Source: Chloroflexota bacterium
Lineage (GTDB): Bacteria > Chloroflexota > Limnocylindria > QHBO01
NCBI GenBank assembly: GCA_029865285.1
Contig: JAOUHE010000015.1
Location: 1 to 18,913, forward strand
Direction of reading: 5' to 3'
DNA length: 18,913 nucleotides
Below are positions 1-7,376 of this stretch, piece by piece. A program made the translations under genes and the position numbers. Every line of letters begins with the position of its first letter. The stretch's first letter is position 1. The notes under the pieces are model-generated. The model did no database searches, had not been told where the DNA came from, and saw only the letters and a program-made list of their open reading frames with translations.

Positions 1-359
1 TCGCCCGCCCGGCGCTGCGCCGGACGCAGGAAGCGGCCGATCTGAAGGCGCTGGCAGACCTGGCCATCGCGGAGGGGAGCGACACCTACGTGGTGGGTCT
101 CCCGCTCAACATGGATGGCAGCGAGGGGCCGCAGGCGGCCGCGGCGCGGGCCTTCGGCGCGAAGCTGGCGGCAGCCGGTGGCGCGGTCGAATTCGTCGAT
201 GAGCGCCTTACCAGTTGGCAGGCCCGCGAGGAACTTGCCGGCGCGGGCCAACGCCCCTCCCGTAGCTCCGGGGAGCTGGACTCGGTCGCGGCCCGCCTGA
301 TCCTGCAAGAATACCTGGACGCCCGCCGCGCTCCCGCGCGCCGACTGGAGACCGAATGA
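1..359 (+). CDS. ruvX: RuvX/YqgF Holliday junction resolvase-like protein, 5' partial
   Basis: The gene is cut by the left edge; the first whole codon is at position 3, leaving 118 residues before the TGA. It belongs to the RNase H-fold YqgF family, linked to pre-16S rRNA 5'-end maturation and proposed as a Holliday junction resolvase. Visible family motifs are VVGLPLNMDG (the GLP nucleotide-fold segment), FVDERLTSWQA (the DERLT motif with an acidic active-site residue) and LDSVAARLILQEYLD (the C-terminal D-AA-ILQ-YL motif with the last acidic residue). The N-terminal catalytic Asp of the family lies outside the window. The TGA overlaps the mltG start in ATGA, so the two are probably translationally coupled. 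The pair ruvX-mltG is common in Gram-positive lineages, often after alaS. Confidence 0.93.
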   Translation, partial: ARPALRRTQEAADLKALADLAIAEGSDTYVVGLPLNMDGSEGPQAAAARAFGAKLAAAGGAVEFVDERLTSWQAREELAGAGQRPSRSSGELDSVAARLILQEYLDARRAPARRLETE

Positions 360-1687
360 CCCGTACCCCTGACCCGCGCTGGAGTCGCGAGGAGCGCCGC
401 AACGCCCGTATCCGGGAGCTGCGCGATGAGCGCGAGACGCCGATCCGTCGTCGCCGTACCTTCCAGCCGGCGGTGCTGGCGGCCTGGCTGGCCGGCGTGA
501 TGGTCCTCGTCGTGGTGCTCGCCTTCATCGGCTTCCAGGCGCTGGCGCCGTCGCTGATGATCTGGGTCGAGGATCATCCCGGCTCTGTCGACAACGGGCT
601 GGTGCGCGACTTCGTGGAGTGGTACGAACCGGAAGCGCTGGCCGACGAGCCTGCCGGCGACGACGGGCGCCGGATCAGCGTCTTCGTCGAGCCGGGTACG
701 ACCGACTCGGAGATCGGAGAGCTGCTCCTCAGCAAGGGGTTGATCAAGAGTCAGCTTGCCTTCCAGTACGCCGTGATCCAGGCGGAGCGCGGTGGAACCC
801 TCCAGGCGGGTGCGTATGACCTCTCGCCATCACTCCGTCCCTCGCAGATCGTTGCGGCGCTGCGCCAGGAGGCCGGCGAGGAGATCTCCATCACCCTGAT
901 CGAGGGCTGGCGACTCGAGGAGATCGTCGGCTACCTCGGGACGACTCGCCTGACGATGAACCTCGCGGAGTTCGCATCCCTGGTCGTGAGCCCGCCGGCC
1001 GACCTGCTCGGTTCCTACGACTTCCTGGCCGCCCTGCCCGACGATCGCTCGCTGGAGGGCTACCTTTACCCTGACACGTATCGGGTGGACGCCAATACCA
1101 CGGCCCGTGAGCTGATCGGCCTGCTGCTCGGCACCTTTGATGCGCGGCTGACCACCGAGATGCGCGACCAGATCGCGGCGCAATCGCTGCTCGGTGGTCC
1201 CATGACCATCGACGAAGCGGTGCGGGTCGCCTCCATCGTGGAGCGCGAGGCGGTCCTGGATTCCGAGCGGGCACTGATCGCCGGCGTCTACATCAATCGG
1301 CTCAACACGGGGGGCTGGCGGCTTGATGCGGACCCGACGATCCAGTACGGACTGGGCACACTCACCAACGGGACAAAGCCATTGGCTGAATGGGGGCAGC
1401 TGAACTGGTGGCCGCCGCTGCTGGCGCGTGCCATCGATATCGAGCTGCCGGAGGTGCTCCTCGGCTATCACACCTACCTGCATGATGGGCTGCCGCCCAG
1501 CCCGATCTCGGCGCCGCGGGCCGCCTCGCTGGCGGCCGTGGCAGCGCCGGACCTGGCCAACGGCTATTTCTTCTTCGTGGCGGGCTGCCCGAACGGCGTT
1601 CGCGACGGCTCGCACTACTTTGCGGTCACCCTCGGGCAGCACGAGGCAAACATCGCCCGCGCCAACGCCGAGTGTCCGGCATCGTGA
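356..1687 (+). CDS. mltG: Endolytic murein transglycosylase MltG (YceG-like)
   Basis: 443 residues. MltG cleaves nascent glycan strands at the membrane and so sets the length of peptidoglycan chains. A basic cytoplasmic N-terminus (1-35, many Arg) precedes one membrane helix at about 38-62 (AVLAAWLAGVMVLVVVLAFIG), with the rest outside. Residues 107-170 form the LysM-like substrate-binding part (VEPGTTDSEIGELLLSKGLI). The catalytic YceG domain carries EGYLYPDTYRV (234-244), VASIVEREA (291-299) and INRL...LDADPTIQYGLG (313-334). The first Glu of VEREA (E296) aligns with the catalytic Glu of E. coli MltG. GLPPSPISAPRAASL (378-392) is another family signature. The ATG at 356 overlaps the ruvX stop and has GGAG at 347-350 as ribosome site. 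The aro genes that often follow mltG in actinobacteria are absent; efp comes next after 52 bp. Confidence 0.96.
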   Translation: MTRTPDPRWSREERRNARIRELRDERETPIRRRRTFQPAVLAAWLAGVMVLVVVLAFIGFQALAPSLMIWVEDHPGSVDNGLVRDFVEWYEPEALADEPAGDDGRRISVFVEPGTTDSEIGELLLSKGLIKSQLAFQYAVIQAERGGTLQAGAYDLSPSLRPSQIVAALRQEAGEEISITLIEGWRLEEIVGYLGTTRLTMNLAEFASLVVSPPADLLGSYDFLAALPDDRSLEGYLYPDTYRVDANTTARELIGLLLGTFDARLTTEMRDQIAAQSLLGGPMTIDEAVRVASIVEREAVLDSERALIAGVYINRLNTGGWRLDADPTIQYGLGTLTNGTKPLAEWGQLNWWPPLLARAIDIELPEVLLGYHTYLHDGLPPSPISAPRAASLAAVAAPDLANGYFFFVAGCPNGVRDGSHYFAVTLGQHEANIARANAECPAS

Positions 1688-1739
1688 TCGCAGGTCATCG
1701 GCCAGGGGCCGTCCGCAGAGAGGGAGCATCGGTCATCAG

Positions 1740-2300
1740 ATGATCAGTACCGGCGACGTCAAGAAGGGCGTCATCATCGAACTCGACGGGCAGCTTCTGA
1801 AGGTCCTCGATTGGACCCACATCAAGATGGCGCGCGGGTCGGCGCAGGTCCGGATGAAGCTCCAGAACGTGCGTCGGGGCGACATCGTGGAGCGCACCTT
1901 CCAGGCCGGCACGCGCTGGCCGCGCGCGCGCGTCGAGCAGCGCAAGGTGCAGTACCTCTACGGCGACGGCGACGCGTTTCACTTCATGGACAACGAGACG
2001 TTTGACCAGTTCACGGTGAGCGCGGCGCAGGTCGGGGACGACGCGAAGTACCTCAAGGAGACGACCGAGGTCTTCGTCACCATGTATGAGGCCGAAGTGC
2101 TCGGCGTTGACCTGCCGGTGTCTGTCGACCTGGTCGTCACCCAGACCGATCCGGGCTTCGCCGGCGACACGGCGACCGGCGCGCGCAAGGCGGCCACGCT
2201 CGAGACCGGGCTGGTGGTGCAGGTCCCGCTCTTCGTCAATGAGGGCGACATGCTGCGCATCGACACCCGCAATGGCGAGTACATGACGCGCCTGCAGTAG
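1740..2300 (+). CDS. efp: Translation elongation factor P
   Basis: 186 residues, the normal EF-P length, with three beta-barrel domains. EF-P binds between the P and E sites of the ribosome and relieves stalling at polyproline. The N-terminal KOW-like domain ends in the tip loop KMARGSAQ (29-36). Aligned to E. coli KPGKGQ, the modified Lys34 position is Arg32 here. YLYGDGDAFHFMDNETFDQ in the OB domain and TDPGFAGDTATGARKAATLETG with VPLFVNEGDMLRIDTRNGEYMTR in the C-terminal domain match the family signature closely. I chose the ATG at 1740 because it gives the standard MIxxxDxKKG start; the frame is open upstream but that part lies inside mltG. GGGAG at 1722-1726 is a slightly distant ribosome site (13 nt). 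MltG itself contains Pro-Pro pairs, a typical EF-P-dependent feature. Confidence 0.97.
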   Translation: MISTGDVKKGVIIELDGQLLKVLDWTHIKMARGSAQVRMKLQNVRRGDIVERTFQAGTRWPRARVEQRKVQYLYGDGDAFHFMDNETFDQFTVSAAQVGDDAKYLKETTEVFVTMYEAEVLGVDLPVSVDLVVTQTDPGFAGDTATGARKAATLETGLVVQVPLFVNEGDMLRIDTRNGEYMTRLQ

Positions 2301-2303
2301 CCG

Positions 2304-3566
2304 ATGACGAGCGATCCGGACCGGCCCACGCTCTGGGAGGCGCCGAGCGCGGCGCCGCGAATCCTGCGCGTCACGGACCTGAATCGGAGGGTGCGGGCGC
2401 TGCTCGATGGCGATCCGGCGCTCGCCGACGTGTGGGTTGAGGGTGAGGTGAGCCAGCCCGCGTACCCGCCGTCGGGTCACTGCTTCTTCACCCTGAAGGA
2501 CGCAGCCAGCCAGGTGAAGGCGGTCCTCTTCCGCGAGGAGCTGGCGCGCGCCACCGTGCGCCCCGTGCACGGGATGCAGGTGATCTGCCACGGCAAGGTG
2601 CGAGCCTACGAGCCGCAGGGCACCTACCAGGTCTACGTCGAGTCGCTGTCCCCCGCGGGTGCGGGGGACCTGCATCAGCAGTACGAGGCGCTGCGGGTGA
2701 AGCTCGCCGACGAGGGGCTGTTCGACCCGGCACGCAAGCGCCAGTTGCCGCGCTGGCCCCGACGGATCGGGGTCGTCACCTCGCCCGTCGGCGCCGTCTG
2801 GCGGGACATCGGCAACGTCCTGCGCCGCCGCTATCCGATCGGCGAGCTGGTGCTGTCGCCGACCATCGTGCAGGGACCGACCGCCACCGGTGCCATCGTG
2901 CGCGCGCTCGAACGGCTCGCCGCGCGTGGCGATATCGACGTCGTGATCCTCGGCAGGGGCGGCGGATCGCTCGAGGACCTCTGGTCGTTCAACGACGAAC
3001 GCGTGGTCCGGGCGATCGTGGCGGCGCCGATGCCCGTGGTGGTCGGCGTCGGGCACGAATCTGACGTCACGCTCGCTGACTTCGCCGCCGATCTGCGTGC
3101 GCCGACTCCCTCGGCAGCCGCCGAGCAGGTTGCGCCGGACCTGTCGACCTTTTCAGCCATCCTCGACCGGCTACGGGATCGTGCGTCGGCCGCGCTGGTG
3201 GGTCGCGTCGCGGAGCGCCGCCGGTTCCTCGCGGCTGAAGAGCGAGCGCTCACCCGGCTGCTGCCCGATACGAATGCGCTGCGGCAGCGCGCCGCCGAAC
3301 TGGTCGATCGTGGCCAGCGGGCTCTCCTGTCGCGCACCGGTCAGCAGATCACGGCCCTGGCGGGCCTCGGCGACGCACTGCGAGCGCTCTCGCCCATGGC
3401 GACACTGGACCGCGGATACGCCGTCGCGCGCCTCGCCGACGGTACGATCGTGCGCGACCCCGCTCAGACGGCTGTCGGCGAGATGCTGGACGTCGTGGTC
3501 GCTCGCGGAAGCATCGGAGCGCGTGTCGATCGGACCACACCAGGGACGGAGGTGCTCCTGCCATGA
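2304..3566 (+). CDS. xseA: Exodeoxyribonuclease VII large subunit
   Basis: 420 residues, usual length. With XseB it forms exonuclease VII, which degrades single-stranded DNA from both ends to short oligonucleotides. An N-terminal OB-fold DNA-binding domain spans about 20-115 (VWVEGEVSQPAYPPSGHCFFTLKD). The catalytic domain follows: RRIGVVTSPVGAVWRDI (153-169, Asp168 at the catalytic Asp position), VVILGRGGGSLEDLWSFND (213-231), VGVGHESDVTLADFAADLRA (247-266, H251 and D254) and PTPSAAAE. Residues 280-355 are a long Arg/Ala/Glu-rich helical region that would bind several XseB copies. The C-terminus has the LSPMATLDRGYAV signature. The ATG lies 3 bp after the efp stop with no clear Shine-Dalgarno, so it probably depends on coupling. 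The stop overlaps xseB in ATGA. Confidence 0.97.
   Translation: MTSDPDRPTLWEAPSAAPRILRVTDLNRRVRALLDGDPALADVWVEGEVSQPAYPPSGHCFFTLKDAASQVKAVLFREELARATVRPVHGMQVICHGKVRAYEPQGTYQVYVESLSPAGAGDLHQQYEALRVKLADEGLFDPARKRQLPRWPRRIGVVTSPVGAVWRDIGNVLRRRYPIGELVLSPTIVQGPTATGAIVRALERLAARGDIDVVILGRGGGSLEDLWSFNDERVVRAIVAAPMPVVVGVGHESDVTLADFAADLRAPTPSAAAEQVAPDLSTFSAILDRLRDRASAALVGRVAERRRFLAAEERALTRLLPDTNALRQRAAELVDRGQRALLSRTGQQITALAGLGDALRALSPMATLDRGYAVARLADGTIVRDPAQTAVGEMLDVVVARGSIGARVDRTTPGTEVLLP
2648..2669 (+). repeat. Perfect 9-bp hairpin inside xseA
   Basis: The arms GTCCCCCGC (2648-2656) and GCGGGGGAC (2661-2669) are perfect inverted copies around a GGGT loop. The segment encodes the Ser-Pro-Ala-Gly-Ala-Gly-Asp stretch of XseA at about residues 116-122, the linker between the OB fold and the nuclease domain. 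No T-run follows, so it is not a standard terminator. Confidence 0.6.
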
Positions 3567-3829
3567 CGGATCAACCGGTCGCCGACGACCTTGCCGCCCG
3601 CCCCTTCGATGAGCTCGTTGCCGAGCTGCAGCGGATCGTCCAGGCCCTTGAGGCGGGGAACCTGCCCCTCGAAGAGAGCATCGCGCGCTACCGCGAAGCG
3701 CTGCGGCTGCATGCCGCCGCCGAGCAGCGGCTCCGGGAAGCCGAGCTGAGCATCAGCCAGCTCGGGCGAGGTCTCGAGAGCGAGGCGGAGCCAGGGGCCG
3801 GTGGAGCAGAAGAAAGCGCTTCAGAGTGA
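3563..3829 (+). CDS. xseB: Exodeoxyribonuclease VII small subunit
   Basis: 88 residues. XseB is the small helical-hairpin subunit that coats the extended helix of XseA. The family core is clear at 16-64: DELVAELQRIVQALEAGNLP followed by LEESIARYREALRLH and a final helix EQRLREAEL. The acidic, Gly-rich tail (70-88) is variable in the family. The ATG overlaps the xseA stop (ATGA), and GGAGG at 3548-3552 is a good ribosome site. In many Gram-positive genomes ispA comes next; here a GNAT gene does. Confidence 0.95.
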   Translation: MTDQPVADDLAARPFDELVAELQRIVQALEAGNLPLEESIARYREALRLHAAAEQRLREAELSISQLGRGLESEAEPGAGGAEESASE

Positions 3830-4274
3830 GCGGCGCCCCACCGCGGTGAGCGTTCGCCCACCGCGCCCGAGCGACGCGGGCGTGCTCGCGTCGCTGGCGG
3901 GGGAACTCGGCTACCCGACCGATCCCGAGACGTTGCTGGGACGGCTCGCCGCGCTGCACCCGGCTGATGCCGCCGTGATGGTGGCGACCGATGCCACCGA
4001 TGCGCCGATCGGCTGGTGTCACGTGGAGCTGCGGCGGTCGCTCGTGGCACCGCTCAGCGCCCTCGTCGCCGGGCTGGTCATCACCGCGGCGCACCGATCC
4101 TCGGGCATCGGCGCCGAGTTGCTCGATGCCGCGGAGCGCTGGGCGCGTGAGCGGAACTGCGCTCGGCTGGTGGTCGCCACCCGGGTCACTCGCGAGCGGG
4201 CGCATCGGTTCTATCTACGCGAGGGGTACGAGATCGCCAAGACGTCGCACCTTTTCGAGAAGCGCCTCGACTAG
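3801..4274 (+). CDS. GNAT-family N-acetyltransferase, substrate unknown
   Basis: 157 residues from GTG 3801. This is a single GNAT domain: an N-terminal strand-helix unit VSVRPPRPSDAGVLASLAGE (16-35), then motif A with the acetyl-CoA pyrophosphate loop AHRSSGIGAELL (97-108, R99-x-x-G-x-G104), then the C-terminal HRFYLREGYEIAKTSHLFEK (135-154). The closing pattern FY-REGY...SH-FEK is typical of small GNAT enzymes acting on small molecules or protein termini; the substrate cannot be read from sequence. The GTG at 3801 has GGAG at 3787-3790 and overlaps xseB by 29 bp. A second GTG at 3846 gives MSVRPPRP, which fits the family start better but has no good ribosome site. It is the last gene before a convergent neighbour. 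Confidence 0.88.
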   Translation: MEQKKALQSERRPTAVSVRPPRPSDAGVLASLAGELGYPTDPETLLGRLAALHPADAAVMVATDATDAPIGWCHVELRRSLVAPLSALVAGLVITAAHRSSGIGAELLDAAERWARERNCARLVVATRVTRERAHRFYLREGYEIAKTSHLFEKRLD

Positions 4275-4292
4275 CGTCGCGGTCCGCTCGGG

Positions 4293-5279
4293 CTAGGCGC
4301 GCCCGGCGAAGGCGCGCAGCAGTTCCGCCGTCCCGGAGACGATCAGGCCGTCCCCGGGCCGCAGGACCCGGTCGGCTGGAGGATTCGGCTCGTAGTCGCG
4401 CGGGCCGCGCACGATGGCGAGAAGATGCACCCCCTCGGCAGCGAGGGAACCGACGCCGCGACCCTCGAGCGGTCCACCGGCGGCGACCTCGATCTCCTCG
4501 ATCGAGAATGAGAGTTCCCCGTGGGACAGCGCAAAGTCGATGAAGTCGGCAACTCGCGGCCGCGTGGCGAGTTCGGCGATCTGACGACCGGCGCGCGCGT
4601 AGGGGGAGACGGCTCGGTCTGCGCCTGCCTGCAGCATCTTGACCTCGGACCCCTCCAGGTTGGCGCGCGCCACGATGAAAAGACCCTGGTTCATGGCTCG
4701 GGCGGAGAGCGTCACGTATACGTTGTTGGCATCGGAATCGACCGTGGTGATCAGCCCGCGCGCGCGGTCCACGCCCGCCTGCAGGAGGATGGCATCGCGC
4801 GTGGCATCGCCCTCCACCACCGCGTAGCCGTCCCGGATGGCGTCCGCAAGCGATTCGGGATTGGCGTCGATCACCACGAATGGGACCGTGGCATGCGCCA
4901 GCTCGGCCGCGACGGTGGCTCCGACTCGGCCATAGCCGCACAGGATGAAATGGCCCTTCAGGGCCCGCACCGCGTTTTCCATGCGCCTCCGCTCCTGCCG
5001 CCCACTGGCGACTTCTGCCACGACCGCCTCGGCAACGATCCCGATCGATCCAAAGATGATGCCCACACCGCCCACCGCGAGGAGCATCGTCCAGGCGCGG
5101 CCCGCCCCGTCCATCACGCGCACCTCGTGGAAGCCGACCGTCGTCAGCGTGATGACGGTCATGTACAGCGCGTCATCGAGAGACCATTTCTCAAAGACGA
5201 CGTAGCCCGCGGTGCCGACGATGATCACCGCGAGCACGACGGCGAGCCAGATGCGCACGTGGCGGGTCACCGGTCTCAT
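4293..5279 (-). CDS. Two-helix potassium channel with RCK (TrkA) domains
   Basis: 328 residues from the ATG at 5279, or 331 from the ATG at 5288; numbers here count from the longer form. A first membrane helix (about 12-32) is followed by a pore loop with selectivity filter TLTTVGFHEV (47-56) and a second helix (about 66-92). Then comes an RCK N domain with Rossmann motif GHFILCGYGRVG (112-123) and an acidic strand end VIDAN (139-143), and a C-terminal RCK-C domain (about 260-331, LRPGDGLIVSGT). This matches MthK/GsuK-like ligand-gated K+ channels. The filter has His where TVGYGD channels have Gly. The shorter start is preferred because TACGAT lies 7 nt before it, as at two other genes here; neither start has a Shine-Dalgarno. 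It is the only minus-strand gene, convergent with GNAT and divergent from dxs. Confidence 0.93.
   Translation of the reverse strand: MRPVTRHVRIWLAVVLAVIIVGTAGYVVFEKWSLDDALYMTVITLTTVGFHEVRVMDGAGRAWTMLLAVGGVGIIFGSIGIVAEAVVAEVASGRQERRRMENAVRALKGHFILCGYGRVGATVAAELAHATVPFVVIDANPESLADAIRDGYAVVEGDATRDAILLQAGVDRARGLITTVDSDANNVYVTLSARAMNQGLFIVARANLEGSEVKMLQAGADRAVSPYARAGRQIAELATRPRVADFIDFALSHGELSFSIEEIEVAAGGPLEGRGVGSLAAEGVHLLAIVRGPRDYEPNPPADRVLRPGDGLIVSGTAELLRAFAGRA
4297..4317. repeat. GC inverted repeat at the convergent gene ends
   Basis: GCGCGCC (4297-4303) and GGCGCGC (4311-4317) pair around a 7-nt loop. The repeat lies 23 bp after the GNAT stop and inside the last codons of the channel gene. There is no T-run on either strand, so it is at best a weak or Rho-assisted end signal, and it may be only Ala/Arg codon repetition. 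Confidence 0.25.
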
Positions 5280-5286
5280 CCACGCC

Positions 5287-5292
5287 ATCGTA
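5287..5292 (-). promoter_or_regulatory. Candidate -10 box for a leaderless channel transcript
   Basis: On the minus strand the bases read TACGAT, then 7 nt (GGCGTGG), then the ATG at 5279. In leaderless bacterial mRNAs a TANNNT box sits at this distance, so transcription would start at about the A of the ATG. No -35 match is visible. The box overlaps the upstream in-frame ATG (5288), which would then not be transcribed from this promoter. Confidence 0.38.
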
Positions 5293-5356
5293 GCCCGCCG
5301 TCCACCGAGCCATCGCCACGGCCCGGCGCGATTCGGGGGGCTCCGCGACGTCCGTC

Positions 5357-5362
5357 TATACT
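5357..5362 (+). promoter_or_regulatory. Candidate -10 box (TATACT) for dxs
   Basis: TATACT is one base from the TATAAT consensus and is a rare AT-rich word in this GC-rich region. It lies in the only divergent intergenic space of the window, 29 bp before the dxs start, so it predicts a short 5' leader of about 20-25 nt. A -35 element is not convincing (TTCGGG at 5332-5337, spacer 19). It would start the long right-hand gene block. Confidence 0.45.
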
Positions 5363-5381
5363 TTCAGACGCCTAGTCGCCC

Positions 5382-5387
5382 GGAGAG
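5382..5387 (+). promoter_or_regulatory. Ribosome binding site of dxs
   Basis: GGAGAG lies 4 nt before GTG 5392 (6 nt when measured from the GGAG core). It is the main reason for choosing this GTG, because the reading frame remains open far upstream into the channel gene. Confidence 0.7.
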
Positions 5388-5391
5388 ACGC

Positions 5392-7362
5392 GTGCCGATT
5401 CTTGACACCCTGACCGACCCGGCGCAGCTGCGGGGGATGACCGCTGAGGAGATGTCGACCCTTGCGGTCGAGCTGCGCGAGAAGATGATCCGAACTGTGC
5501 AGCACGCCGGCGGGCACCTCGCCAGCTCGCTCGGGACCGTCGAGCTCACGCTCGCCCTCCACCGGGTGATGGACTCGCCCCGCGACCGGATCGTGTGGGA
5601 CACAGGTCACCAGGCCTACGCCCACAAGCTGCTCACCGGGCGGCTGGATCGCTTTGCCACCCTCCGCCAGATGGGAGGCGTGGGCGGGTTTCCCCGGCGC
5701 GTCGAGAGCGACCATGATGTGTTCGATGGCGGCCACGCCGGCACGGGGGTGAGCATCGGCGTCGGGTTGGCAGCGGCCCGCGAGCTGCGACCGAGCGCCG
5801 ATCCGTTGCGCAACCAGCGAATCGCGGTCTGCGTGGGAGACGCCGCGATCCAGAGCGGCCTGAGCATGGAGGCGCTCAACCATGTCGGGCACTCCCGCCA
5901 ACGCCTCCTGATTGTCCTCAATGACAACGAGATGAGCATCAGCCCGTCGGTTGGCGGCCTCTCCACCAGGCTGAACAAGCTGCGCCTGACCCGCGCCTAC
6001 CAGGGCACCAAGTCGGCCACGGCCAGGATGCTCCCCAGGGTGCCGCTCCTTGGCAAGCCGGCACTGGGGGCGCTGGCGTGGGCCAAGGAGGGCTTCAAGC
6101 GCTCGTGGGCCAAGGTGGGGTTCTTCGAGGACCTCGGCATCACCTACATCGGTGTCCTCGATGGTCACAACCTCGACGAGATGGAGGAGAGCTTTGAGCG
6201 GGCATTCGCCGTGCCCGGCCCCGTGCTGGTCCACGTCAAGACGATCAAGGGAAAGGGGTATGGGCCAGCCGAGATGGACTCGGTCGCATTCCACGGCGCC
6301 AGCCTGCCGCCGATCGATCTGTGCCTGATCGATCCGACCGAGGAGCCACTCCCGCCGGAAACGGAATCGCGCCACCGCCCGAAGACCTACACCTCCACCT
6401 TTGCCGAGGAGCTCGTGCGGCTGGCGGAGACCGATGAGCGCATCTGTGCCGTCACCGCGGGCATGCCCACCGGGACCGGCCTTTCGCGCTTTGCGGCTCG
6501 CTTCCCGGATCGCTTCTTCGACGTGGGCATCGCCGAGCCGCACGCGGTGACGATGGCCGCCGGCATGGCGCTCGGCGGGATGCGTCCCGTGGTGGCGCTC
6601 TATTCGACCTTCAGCCAGCGCGCCTTCGACTCGCTCGTCCACGATGTCTGCCAGAACGATCTGCCGGTCCTGCTCGCGATCGACCGTGCCGGGCTGGTCG
6701 GGGAGGACGGCACGAGCCACCAGGGCATGTTCACGCTGACTCCGCAGCGCGCGCTGCCGAACCTCGTCATCGGCTCGCCCAAGGACGAGCAGGAGCTGCG
6801 CGACATGGTGGTCACCGCGTTTGCCCATGACGGACCGATCAGCCTGCACTACCCGCGTGACCCGGGGGAGGACCTCCCGGATCGCCAGGGAGTGGCGCTC
6901 GAAGTTGGCCGGGGTGAGGTGCTGCGCAGCGGCGGCGACCTGCTGCTGGTCGGCTTCGGGCCGATCGTGCAGCGACTGCTCGGTGCGGCCGACACGCTGC
7001 AGCGCGACCACGGAATCGGCAGCACGGTGATCAACGCGCGTTGGGCCAAGCCGCTCGACGAGGATCTGATCGGCGCCCAGGCGGCGGGCCGGCGCCTCGT
7101 GGTCACCGCCGAGGAGAGCGCGGCCATGGGTGGGTTCGGCGACGGGGTGCTCGACGCGCTCAACCGGGCCGGGGTCCGCGTCCCACTGCTCAAGGTCGCC
7201 CTTGCGGAGGGCTTCGTTCACCACGGCGCGGTCGACGACCTGCGCCGGCAGCAGCGGATCGACGAGCCGGGGATCCTGGCCCAGATTCGCGAGGCGCTGG
7301 GGCTCGAGGCACCGGCCGCACGCGCCGGGACAGATCGGGCATCGAAGGTGACCGCCGCCTGA
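5392..7362 (+). CDS. dxs: 1-deoxy-D-xylulose-5-phosphate synthase (divergent)
   Basis: 656 residues, slightly longer than the usual 620-640. DXS joins pyruvate and glyceraldehyde 3-phosphate using thiamine diphosphate, the first step of the MEP isoprenoid pathway. The N-terminal domain has GGHLASSLGTVELTLALH (40-57), WDTGHQAYAHKLLTGR (69-84), the ThDP motif GDAAIQ...LNDNEMSISPSVGGLS (149-191) and FHG (300-302). The central domain has DVGIAEPHAVT (377-387, Glu382 being the ThDP-activating Glu), YSTFSQRAFD and DRAGLVGEDGTSHQG (431-445, H443). The C-terminal transketolase-like domain runs from about 500. Differences from the usual pattern are GDA instead of GDG, SGLS instead of GGMA, and AEP instead of AEQ. 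The catalytic His and Glu positions are kept, so it is probably active; a related ThDP enzyme is a minor alternative. The GTG start has GGAGAG just before it. Confidence 0.92.
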   Translation: MPILDTLTDPAQLRGMTAEEMSTLAVELREKMIRTVQHAGGHLASSLGTVELTLALHRVMDSPRDRIVWDTGHQAYAHKLLTGRLDRFATLRQMGGVGGFPRRVESDHDVFDGGHAGTGVSIGVGLAAARELRPSADPLRNQRIAVCVGDAAIQSGLSMEALNHVGHSRQRLLIVLNDNEMSISPSVGGLSTRLNKLRLTRAYQGTKSATARMLPRVPLLGKPALGALAWAKEGFKRSWAKVGFFEDLGITYIGVLDGHNLDEMEESFERAFAVPGPVLVHVKTIKGKGYGPAEMDSVAFHGASLPPIDLCLIDPTEEPLPPETESRHRPKTYTSTFAEELVRLAETDERICAVTAGMPTGTGLSRFAARFPDRFFDVGIAEPHAVTMAAGMALGGMRPVVALYSTFSQRAFDSLVHDVCQNDLPVLLAIDRAGLVGEDGTSHQGMFTLTPQRALPNLVIGSPKDEQELRDMVVTAFAHDGPISLHYPRDPGEDLPDRQGVALEVGRGEVLRSGGDLLLVGFGPIVQRLLGAADTLQRDHGIGSTVINARWAKPLDEDLIGAQAAGRRLVVTAEESAAMGGFGDGVLDALNRAGVRVPLLKVALAEGFVHHGAVDDLRRQQRIDEPGILAQIREALGLEAPAARAGTDRASKVTAA

Positions 7363-7376
7363 GGCTGCGTCCGCCC

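Noticed and set aside
1428..1739. In-frame upstream extension of efp inside mltG
   Set aside because: The sequence is a shadow of mltG in another frame; EF-P begins at ATG 1740 with a normal N-terminus.
1695..3056. 453-codon minus-strand frame over efp and xseA
   Set aside because: Same cause; the sense strand carries two complete conserved genes with family motifs.
4275..4320. Intrinsic terminator between the convergent GNAT and channel genes
   Set aside because: The hairpin at 4297-4317 has no T-run on either strand and lies in coding sequence; I list it only as a weak inverted repeat.
5212..5391. In-frame upstream extension of dxs (60 residues)
   Set aside because: It overlaps the 5' end of the divergent channel gene, is not like DXS, and would lie upstream of the TATACT box and the GGAGAG site that fit the GTG at 5392.
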